Assembly (NCBI GenBank): GCA_965372015.1
Contig: CBDVAP010000081.1
Coordinates: forward strand, 1 to 12,856
Origin: JACZSB01 sp965372015
GTDB lineage: Bacteria; Fidelibacterota; Marinisomatia; SCGC-AAA003-L08; TS1B11
Direction: 5' to 3'
DNA: 12,856 nucleotides
In this document: positions 7,096 through 12,856 of the stretch, piece after piece
Position numbering within the stretch: the first letter of the stretch is position 1
How the letters are laid out: each line of letters opens with the position of its first letter
Translations under genes and position numbers: made by a program
The notes under the pieces: model-generated
What the model was told of the DNA's origin: nothing
The model's database searches: none
What the model saw: only the letters and a program-made list of their open reading frames with translations

Positions 7096-7125
7096 CGCGT
7101 AGCATGACCAGAGTTTCGCCCTTAT

Positions 7126-7348
7126 TCTGAATAATACTTACTTGCGGTGATTCTATTAGCCAGCATGTGGGCCGGATCGCTTCATATTGCCATAAGGCTG
7201 AGGATAGGGAAAAATACTACATTATTTTGCACACCCGAGATTTCGCTCGTGCTGACAAAACGGATTAAGAGTCCGAAGGGATTCCTTTTCTACCAAGGAG
7301 GATTAGGTGAGCAACGGACTATAATCCGCATGTGAATGCTAAAAATGC
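7126..7348 (+). repeat. Long direct repeat, left copy (~223 bp)
   Basis: It is paired with 9154-9375. The core 7216-7294 matches 9244-9322 in 76 of 79 positions at a constant offset of 2028, and the margins are more diverged with small indels. Hairpins include CGAG-ATTTCG-CTCG, TCCTT-TTCTACC-AAGGA and two CGGA...TCCG stems (7261-7275 and about 7314-7328). The last two are also largely complementary to each other. On the minus strand CGGACTCTTAATCCG has the form of a tRNA-Lys anticodon arm (anticodon CUU). A full cloverleaf cannot be drawn. Confidence 0.85.
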
Positions 7349-7568
7349 CGCAAAACTGCACGGATTTCCACCACACTTCCTGGGCTATTCACCACAATAC
7401 CTGGCGATTTTGGGCGAAACTCACCACAGAAGGTGTGTTGTGTGGTGGACATTGGCCCCCTAGACGACGGTGGCACAATGATATGGGGGAGTATCCTCTC
7501 CGAAAAAACAAAGTCCCAGAGGGCAAAAATTGGCGGTAGGGCACCAATGATAGTCAAGCGGGTGCTGA
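7349..7568. other. Gene-free stretch after the left long repeat
   Basis: CCACCACAC at 7368-7376 is perfectly inverted as GTGTGGTGG at 7440-7448. Two further direct CACCACA boxes lie between them (7390 and 7422). No plausible gene is seen: short frames here have no recognisable composition or motif. The region lies downstream of the minus-strand PD40 gene, so the inverted repeat might help end its transcript. Confidence 0.4.
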
Positions 7569-8900
7569 TTATGGTATCCTTGAAATTACGAGCGTTCCTT
7601 CTCGGACTCCTGACATTGAGTGATAAAGCAAGTATTCACCCCCCGGGTCGAAGATGCCTCCAAATACTTCATCCCCTTTTTGTGATCTGGTAAGTTGCTC
7701 AAGTTCGGAGGTTGCCAGATCCAATCGCCATAATTCAAAGTGACCGCTTCTATCAGTTGAGAACAAAAGGACATTATTTTCATTGGTCATCCATTTGGGG
7801 AGCATATTTTCCCAACCAAATTCCCTGCCGATAACCATTGAAATGTCGGGTGCCTCAGGCAACTCAGCAATGTAAATCGCACCGGCACTGTAAAATGCGA
7901 TCATCGTGCCGTCCTCAGAAATCGTCGGATCATATTGCCGCATCCCGTCCATTTCTAAGAGAACATTGCCCACATCCGATTCGCCGATTGTTAAATGATG
8001 GATCAGAGGGATGTTGGGCGATCCATGTGTCCCTTTGGCGTAAAAAATCGATGAATCTGTTGCCCATACGCCATCGTCGTCAACTCGGCCCGCCGTGATC
8101 GGGACAGCGTTGGAGGTTTCGTATGGGGTAGGGAGGTGCCAGACTCGATAGTCAATCCGGCCGGCCGTTCGTGTTGGTGAATAATTATACAACAGGTCCG
8201 GTCCATTGGGCTGGAAATCTACTCCCATTAACCTGTGCGAACCTGAGAAGTAAGTTATTTGCCGCGACTCCTGAGAGTGAACGTTGTACAGGTAAATATC
8301 AGAGCCGGAGCCCTGAGAGGATTTTATATATGCGATTTCAGCGCCATCAAATGACCAGTCCATTACATTGAGATATATTGGTGGATCCGCTTGATTGGCA
8401 GGTATCTGAGCGATTTCCTCAGGTTGAACACCGGGCGAAGTCATCAGCGGCTCTGAAATACCGACCAGGCTGTCGCCTGCGCAATAGGTCAATAATCGAA
8501 AATAATAGAGTTTGTTGTTGATCAGATCAGTAGCGCGTAGCGAATCTTTCCCGATCTGCTCACTACGCTGAACTCGCACGAATCCTTCGTTCGGCCCCAC
8601 TTCCGACATTAACAGGTCTACTATTCCACCGTTAAGGATACAACTATCAAGATTTCCCAACATATCGCCGAAGTCGTAGCGCAAGCCGGTCTTCCAATGA
8701 ACATCAACATACTTGTCTCCTGAATAAGTGTCGAAATGCAATATACCGGTGGATCCCTCCAACGATGGTATGGTGAACGACTCATCACGGGGCATCTCTT
8801 GCTCACCCTCAGATTTTGCCGGATTAGTACAATGCATTTGCAGCAATATTAAAAAGATTAGAAGAAGCAATCTGGTGGGAAAATTGTTTATTTGTGGCAT
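7569..8900 (-). CDS. Exported FnIII-like and PD40 beta-propeller protein
   Basis: This 443-residue protein starts with a signal sequence (MPQINNFPTR, then LLLLIFLILL) and a cysteine at 24 in LQMHC. The lipobox is atypical, so lipidation is possible but unsure. Residues about 50-155 have an alternating-strand pattern like a fibronectin type III module, ending in YYFRLLTYCAGDSLVGISEP. From about 178 on, repeats of the TolB/PD40 type appear: MDWSFDGAEIAYIKSS, DIYLYNVHSQESRQIT, DPTISEDGTMIAFYS, FSTDRSGHFELWRLDLATSELEQLT, and FDPGGEYLLYHS. It is probably a surface or periplasmic binding protein without visible catalytic residues. ATG at 8898-8900 on the minus strand yields the complete signal peptide, but no strong ribosome site precedes it. 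The gene stands alone between two long direct repeats and its composition is A+T-richer than the right flank. Confidence 0.85.
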   Translation of the reverse strand: MPQINNFPTRLLLLIFLILLQMHCTNPAKSEGEQEMPRDESFTIPSLEGSTGILHFDTYSGDKYVDVHWKTGLRYDFGDMLGNLDSCILNGGIVDLLMSEVGPNEGFVRVQRSEQIGKDSLRATDLINNKLYYFRLLTYCAGDSLVGISEPLMTSPGVQPEEIAQIPANQADPPIYLNVMDWSFDGAEIAYIKSSQGSGSDIYLYNVHSQESRQITYFSGSHRLMGVDFQPNGPDLLYNYSPTRTAGRIDYRVWHLPTPYETSNAVPITAGRVDDDGVWATDSSIFYAKGTHGSPNIPLIHHLTIGESDVGNVLLEMDGMRQYDPTISEDGTMIAFYSAGAIYIAELPEAPDISMVIGREFGWENMLPKWMTNENNVLLFSTDRSGHFELWRLDLATSELEQLTRSQKGDEVFGGIFDPGGEYLLYHSMSGVREGTLVISRIP

Positions 8901-9153
8901 CGTCCGACCGGTTCAAAGTGACTGTGATACTTGGGACATGGAAACTAAGCGTTACATCATACGCTTCCAAGGTTTTTTTGAGCATCATTTGTGTGCCGGT
9001 TCAGACCATTGTGGACGTTTGGGACTCAAAACTAATAGAGGCATTTTGCTTTTCACGACGGGAAACACATGAACTGAAAATCCATTGCTTATTTTTGGCA
9101 CACCCGCAGCCACTTAATCCGTTATGCACAGTAGACCAGTGTATGGTCAATAC
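8901..9153. other. Upstream region of the PD40 gene, no gene recognised
   Basis: This stretch should hold the minus-strand promoter of the PD40 gene, but no clear -35/-10 pair was identified. TTGGCACACCCGC near 9095-9107 echoes TTGCACACCCGAG of the neighbouring long repeat. Open frames here have no recognisable features. Confidence 0.35.
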
Positions 9154-9375
9154 TCTGAATAATGCCGATTTGCAGTGATCCCATCGGTGAGTGTATACCG
9201 TGGATCGCTTTATATTGCCACAGGCTGGTGGACAGGAAAAAACACTACATTATTTTGCACACCCGAGATTTCTCTCGTGCTGACAAAACGGATTAAGAGT
9301 CCGTTGGGATTCCTTTTCTACCGAGGGGGTTGGATAAGCAGCGGACTATAATCCGCGTGTGAATGCTAAAATTGC
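9154..9375 (+). repeat. Long direct repeat, right copy (~222 bp)
   Basis: Partner of 7126-7348 in the same orientation. Differences fall partly in paired positions. The stem TCCTT/AAGGA of the left copy becomes TCCTT/GAGGG here and still pairs through G-T wobbles. CGAG-ATTTCG-CTCG becomes the longer CGAGA-TTTC-TCTCG. The minus-strand tRNA-Lys-like arm is unchanged. Confidence 0.85.
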
Positions 9376-9434
9376 TGGAATAATGCGAGCCTGATCCTAT
9401 CGAAAGCCTGTCGAAGGGACGCCGGTTTGTCCAT
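9376..9434. other. Spacer with TCGA-rich inverted motif
   Basis: This short spacer joins the long repeat to copy C of the 56-bp repeat. TATCGAAAGCCTGTCGAAGG (about 9398-9417) is of a type recurring in intergenic DNA of many bacteria (CCTTCGACAGGC on the other strand). No gene is present. Confidence 0.4.
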
Positions 9435-9440
9435 CTGCCA

Positions 9441-9496
9441 CTGCCAGGCTCGCCGTAGGCGTTGCCTCTGGCTACGCCGAGGCCTGCTACTGCTAC
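9441..9496 (-). repeat. 56-bp interspersed repeat, copy C (inverted)
   Basis: This is the reverse complement of copies A and B with 55 of 56 matches; identity with B extends to 9435. It ends five bases from the TAG (9501-9503) of the metallophosphoesterase gene, downstream in that gene's direction. Its imperfect hairpin could serve as a 3'-end structure there. Confidence 0.88.
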
Positions 9497-9500
9497 TAGG

Positions 9501-10709
9501 CTATGTGGCTACCAGTCTTATAACCGTCACTTCCGGTGGGATGCCGATGCGCAGGGGCGGCCCCCAGTAGCCGGTGCCGCGGTTGACGTACACCCAGGTG
9601 CCGTTATGCTTATGCAGGCCCAGGGTGTAGGGATGGACAGCCTTGACGGCATAGGTGAAGGGATAGAACTGGCCGCCGTGGGTGTGGCCGCAGAGCATGA
9701 GGTGGAAGCCCAGTTGGGCGGCGGCGTGGATAGAGCCGGGCTGGTGGGCCAGCAGCAGGCGGATGTCGCTATGGGGAGCACCGGCCATGGCCGCCTCGGG
9801 ATCGGTGGCGTGGTCGGGATGGGTCTGGTGGGCAGTCAGATCGGTGACCCCGGCCAGCAGGATGCGGCCCGCACCATGCTCCACCACCGTATGCTCGTTG
9901 TTCAGGGTGGTCATCCCCAGGCGCTCGATCTCAGCCAGCCAGCCGTCCAGGCCGGAGTAGTATTCGTGGTTGCCGGTGCAGAAGTAGACGCCGTGGGGCG
10001 CCCGCAGGCCGGCCAGGGGGGCCACATCCTCCCTTAGGTGGCGCACCGAACCATCGGCCAGGTCGCCGGTGAAGGCGATCATATCGGGCCTGAGGGCGTT
10101 GACCTGCTCAACCACCCGGCGCACCCAGGCGCCCCTGATGGTGGGCCCCACGTGCAGGTCGGAGATCTGGACGATACGGAAGCCTTCCAGGTCGGGGTGC
10201 AGGCCATCGATGGGGATGTCAACCTCGAAGACGGTGGGCTTGCGGCGGGCCTGGATCAGTCCATAAGTGGCGGCTACCCCGGTGGCGGCTACCAGCCCCA
10301 GGTTCATCATACGGACAATGAACTCCCGGCGTCCCGGGTCGAAGGCCTCAGGAGCAATGGTCTCTGCCCGCAGGCTATGGACCAGTGCCAGGGCCTTGCC
10401 CCCTACCGCCAGCCCGAGCCAAAGCAGGTCCCGGGCCACCAGCACGAAGAACAGTAGGGTGAAAAAGCCCAGGCTGGTGTAGCCGATGGCGGCCAGGACG
10501 TCGGTGAGGGCATTCTCGAAGCCTTTGTAGCGCAAGAGGATAGGCAGGGGCGCCAGGAACACGAATCCTGCCAGCAACCCCCAGGCCACCGCGCCCCAGG
10601 GCGGCGCCAGCCCCAGGGTGTGGATCAGGCGCAATCCCACGTAGCCGTGGATCAGCGCTAGTACGGTTAGAACTACTACCAGGAATATCATCATCATCGC
10701 CGGTTTCAA
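9501..10709 (-). CDS. Membrane-anchored calcineurin-like metallophosphoesterase
   Basis: This 402-residue protein has about four hydrophobic segments in residues 5-150 (near 6-25, 40-58, 72-100 and 135-152). The phosphoesterase domain follows, with the five metal-binding motifs in order: ISDLHVG (D184, H186), TGDLADG (D216), GNHEYY (N247, H248), LLAHQP (H322), and GHTHGGQ (H342, H344). The layout fits the YaeI-like COG1408 group, some of whose relatives hydrolyse UDP-2,3-diacylglucosamine in lipid A synthesis; the substrate here is not determined. The arginine pair in FDPGRREFI resembles a twin-arginine-like segment before the last helix, but it is internal. The start is uncertain: TTG at 10709 is used here, and ATG at 10697 (fifth codon) is equally plausible. 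The gene is divergent from the symporter, with 146 bp between them. Confidence 0.92.
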   Translation of the reverse strand: MKPAMMMIFLVVVLTVLALIHGYVGLRLIHTLGLAPPWGAVAWGLLAGFVFLAPLPILLRYKGFENALTDVLAAIGYTSLGFFTLLFFVLVARDLLWLGLAVGGKALALVHSLRAETIAPEAFDPGRREFIVRMMNLGLVAATGVAATYGLIQARRKPTVFEVDIPIDGLHPDLEGFRIVQISDLHVGPTIRGAWVRRVVEQVNALRPDMIAFTGDLADGSVRHLREDVAPLAGLRAPHGVYFCTGNHEYYSGLDGWLAEIERLGMTTLNNEHTVVEHGAGRILLAGVTDLTAHQTHPDHATDPEAAMAGAPHSDIRLLLAHQPGSIHAAAQLGFHLMLCGHTHGGQFYPFTYAVKAVHPYTLGLHKHNGTWVYVNRGTGYWGPPLRIGIPPEVTVIRLVAT

Positions 10710-10855
10710 GGTGTCAATTTCTCACGGTGGGGGGTACTGGTACCAGTGAAATTTACCTCCGAGCGGTGGTGCTGCCAGTAAATGCTTTACCGGTGCGGAT
10801 TTAGCGGATAACTTCGTCCGGCGCGACGGGCGCTATTTCATTCGAGGTTATCACC
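10710..10855. promoter_or_regulatory. Divergent promoter region with 12-bp palindrome
   Basis: The region separates the two outward-facing gene starts. ACTGGTACCAGT at 10736-10747 is a perfect palindrome and a candidate operator. Two related boxes, CCAGTGAAATTTACC (10743-10757) and CCAGTAAATGCTTTACC (10775-10791), form a direct pair. The second is also an imperfect inverted repeat. GAGG at 10843-10846 fits a ribosome site for the symporter. Confidence 0.45.
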
Positions 10856-12346
10856 ATGGCCACTACTGTCGACACACTGGACATCTGGATACTGGTCCTG
10901 TTCATGGGCGGGACGGTGGCCTACGGCCTGTGGTCCGGACGGCGCAACCGCACTACCGGCGACTATTTCCTGGCGGCCCGGGAATTGCCCTGGTGGGCCA
11001 CCATGCTGTCGGTAGTGGCCACCGAGACCTCCGTGCTGACCTTCATCAGCCTGCCCGGGATCGCTTACCGTGGGAACTGGTTCTTCCTGCAACTGGGTTT
11101 CGGCTACATCCTGGGGCGGGTGGCGGTGAGTTACCTGCTGCTGCCGCTATACTACAACGAGGGGATCACCTCCATCTACCAATATATCGGGCAGCGATTC
11201 GGCCGCCAGGTGCAAAGGGTGACCTCGGGCATTTTCATGGGCACCCGGGTCCTGGCCGACGGTGTGCGTTTCTTCGCCACCGCCCTGTTGGTGCAAACAC
11301 TGCTGCCCCTGTCGATCTGGCAGGCGGTGCTGCTGCTGGGAAGCGTCACCCTGGTGTACACCCTGGCGGGCGGCATTCGCACGGTGGTGTGGATGGACAC
11401 CTTCCAGTTCGTACTTTACGCCGGATGCGGGGTGCTGTCGCTGGTATTCCTACACAGCCTGATTGACGGCGGTCTGTCGGCCGGATTCAGCCAGGTGGCC
11501 GCGGCAGGTAAGTTCGACCTGATCAACCTGCGGGCCGGCGAGATATTTTCTTACAAGGTAGCCTACACTTTCCCGGCGGCAGTATTGGGCGGCGGCTTCT
11601 TGTCCTTCGCCTCCCATGGCGTGGACTACATGATGGTGCAAAGGATACTCTCCACCCGTAGCTTGAAAGCCGCCCGGATGGCGTTGATCGGCAGCGGCGT
11701 ATTCGTCACCTTGCAGTTTGCCCTGTTCATGCTGGTAGGCAGCCTGCTGTGGGTGCTGTTTGCCGGGGAGCCGCTGGGCGTGGACCGGGAGTTTCCGCAC
11801 TTCATCGCCACCTACCTGCCGGCGGGCCTGAAAGGGTTATTGCTCGCTGGTGTGCTGGCGGCGGCAATGTCAACCCTGAGCTCGTCAATTAACAGCCTGG
11901 CTTCTTCAACGGTGAACGACTGGATGAAACGTACCGACGACCTGCGGTTGTCGCGGCTGGTGAGCCTGGGGTGGGGGCTGGTGCTGATGCTGGTGGCGGT
12001 GATGTTCACCTCCAAAGAGAGCCCGGTGGTGGAGTTGGGCCTGCAGATCGCCTCCTACACTTATGGCGGCCTGCTGGGGCTGTTCCTGCTGGGGCGCACC
12101 GGCAAGCGTTTTCACCCGGCTGCCCTTATCACGGGATTACTGGGGGCCGCGCTTGTTGTTTTAGTCTTGAGCGGTGCTGCCGGGAGAATTCTATGGTTTG
12201 TGTATCCCGAGCTCGGGGAAACACTCAAGGCCTTTGGCGACAAAGTAGCCTGGACCTGGTATATTCTGGCGGCGACAGCGACGAATATGGGCCTGGCGTG
12301 GGCGGTTAACCGGCTGCCCTGGCTAGGCACTGAGGAGACGGGGTGA
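10856..12346 (+). CDS. Sodium:solute symporter (SSS family)
   Basis: This 496-residue, highly hydrophobic protein with about 13 predicted membrane segments is a secondary transporter that uses the sodium gradient to import a solute. SSS landmarks are GDYFLAARELPWW (35-47), the ATETSVLTFISLPGIAY segment (55-71), the family signature region AGGIRTVVWMDTFQF (171-185), HGVDYMMVQRIL (254-265), and AAAMSTLSSSINSLASST (335-352). The serine/threonine-rich segment corresponds to the Na2 sodium site of the LeuT-fold family. The substrate cannot be read from the sequence; sugars, sialic acid, proline or carboxylates are all known in the family. ATG 10856 is preceded by GAGG at suitable spacing and gives the full first helix. 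It may share regulation with the divergent phosphoesterase. Confidence 0.94.
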   Translation: MATTVDTLDIWILVLFMGGTVAYGLWSGRRNRTTGDYFLAARELPWWATMLSVVATETSVLTFISLPGIAYRGNWFFLQLGFGYILGRVAVSYLLLPLYYNEGITSIYQYIGQRFGRQVQRVTSGIFMGTRVLADGVRFFATALLVQTLLPLSIWQAVLLLGSVTLVYTLAGGIRTVVWMDTFQFVLYAGCGVLSLVFLHSLIDGGLSAGFSQVAAAGKFDLINLRAGEIFSYKVAYTFPAAVLGGGFLSFASHGVDYMMVQRILSTRSLKAARMALIGSGVFVTLQFALFMLVGSLLWVLFAGEPLGVDREFPHFIATYLPAGLKGLLLAGVLAAAMSTLSSSINSLASSTVNDWMKRTDDLRLSRLVSLGWGLVLMLVAVMFTSKESPVVELGLQIASYTYGGLLGLFLLGRTGKRFHPAALITGLLGAALVVLVLSGAAGRILWFVYPELGETLKAFGDKVAWTWYILAATATNMGLAWAVNRLPWLGTEETG

Positions 12347-12404
12347 GCGGTGATTACGACCATGGGGCGGTGAATTATTGTCGTATAAAAAGGGAAATAG
12401 ATTG

Positions 12405-12856
12405 ATGAAAACCCAATTAAAAATCATGCTTGTTACATTTCTGATCCTTTTTACCGCCTCGATATGCTATTCCCAGAGTGCTGAACTGGCGGAGAAATAT
12501 TATAATGCCGCTCAAGAACTAGCAAAGCAGGGCAAACACCTCGAGGCAGCCCAAATGTTCGCCAAGTCCGCCCAGGCGGAAGCAGAAAGTCCACAACCTC
12601 GGCAAAAAGTCTTAGCTGTGATATTAAACAATGCTGGAAACTATTACATATACGTCGGTCAATACGACCAGGCCATTAAATACTTAAAGGAGGCGCTGGC
12701 GATTGATAGAAAATTGGGGGCAGAAAGTGATATTGCCATAGTTCTTAATAACATTGGCTCGGTTTATAAAGCTTGGGGTCAATATGATCAGGCTATCAAG
12801 CATTACGAGCAGGCACTAGCGATTCTTCGGAAATTAGGACAAGAAGATAAGATTGC
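12405..12856 (+). CDS. Exported TPR-repeat protein, cut by the window edge
   Basis: Only the first 150 codons are present. MKTQLKIMLVTFLILFTASI followed by CYSQS is a typical signal peptide, probably cleaved near residue 23. Tetratricopeptide repeats follow: residues about 27-60 (KYYNAAQELAKQGKHLEAAQ), 72-105 (NNAGNYYIYVGQYDQAIKYL) and 112-145 (NNIGSVYKAWGQYDQAIKHY). The last two are spaced 40 residues, the kinesin-light-chain-like TPR_12 type, and are visible as a near-duplication in the DNA. Such proteins act in protein-protein contacts in the envelope. The missing C-terminus may add a sensor, CHAT or other domain, which cannot be seen here. AGGG at 12391-12394 fits the ATG start. The symporter ends 58 bp upstream, so cotranscription is possible. 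Confidence 0.88.
   Translation, partial: MKTQLKIMLVTFLILFTASICYSQSAELAEKYYNAAQELAKQGKHLEAAQMFAKSAQAEAESPQPRQKVLAVILNNAGNYYIYVGQYDQAIKYLKEALAIDRKLGAESDIAIVLNNIGSVYKAWGQYDQAIKHYEQALAILRKLGQEDKI

Noticed and set aside
7222..7300. Functional tRNA-Lys(CUU) on the minus strand
   Set aside because: The anticodon arm is convincing, but about five extra bases separate it from the D-arm-like part, the T arm is not standard, and no matching acceptor stem was found.
7147..7693. Short plus-strand frames within and after the left long repeat
   Set aside because: They follow the repeat sequence, the right copy does not keep the same frames, and no coding signature is visible.
8894..9178. Plus-strand 94-residue frame between the PD40 gene and the right repeat
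   Set aside because: Cysteine-rich product without recognisable motif; it overlaps the PD40 start and enters the repeat.
2454..9500. Complete mobile element or prophage
   Set aside because: Repeats and composition suggest mobility, but no integrase, transposase, relaxase or phage gene lies in the window.
9462..10457. Plus-strand open frames opposite the metallophosphoesterase
   Set aside because: These are shadows of a well-supported minus-strand gene with all five catalytic motifs.

Overview
The window looks like a piece of an uncultured bacterial chromosome. It has a G+C-rich housekeeping backbone interrupted by a visibly A+T-richer accessory stretch. Seven protein genes can be supported, one of them cut by the right edge. 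The proteins include periodic seven-blade propeller lipoprotein-like products, a PD40-type secreted protein and a 40-residue-period TPR protein. Together with several likely TTG starts and weak Shine-Dalgarno sites, this would fit an FCB-group or related candidate phylum (Marinimicrobia- or Calditrichota-like). That placement is an inference; there is no rRNA or marker gene here to prove it.

Layout. Bases 1-179 hold no gene. dprA (180-1259) is followed 12 bp later by an exported seven-repeat beta-propeller protein (1272-2453), probably in the same operon. From 2454 to 4107 lies about 1.65 kb of gene-free but highly structured DNA: CTTRCAGCG iterons, an array with an exact 11-bp period, a 56-bp repeat, a 144-149 bp tandem unit, hairpins with GC stems and variable loops, and a 12-bp degenerate tandem.

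The accessory core is a two-gene cassette. It comprises a large SF1 (UvrD-like) helicase with a NERD-like N-terminus (4108-6303) and a 234-residue partner (6290-6994) whose start overlaps the helicase end by 14 nt. The partner resembles DUF2290 proteins. A candidate promoter lies upstream and a strong hairpin downstream. This is the best candidate for an undescribed system, possibly anti-phage or nucleic-acid quality control, but its function is not proven by the sequence.

Next, two direct repeats of about 223 bp (7126-7348 and 9154-9375) flank a single minus-strand gene for an exported FnIII-like plus PD40-propeller protein (7569-8900). The repeats carry conserved hairpins, and their minus strand holds a tRNA-Lys(CUU)-like anticodon arm. 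An inverted third copy of the 56-bp repeat (9441-9496) sits five bases from the stop codon of the next gene. Copies of this repeat therefore border the whole accessory stretch on both sides.

The right flank returns to G+C-rich genes. A membrane-anchored metallophosphoesterase (9501-10709, minus) is divergent from a sodium:solute symporter (10856-12346, plus), and a perfect 12-bp palindrome lies between them. A signal-peptide TPR protein begins at 12405 and runs off the window. No transposase, integrase, rRNA, functional tRNA or CRISPR array was found.
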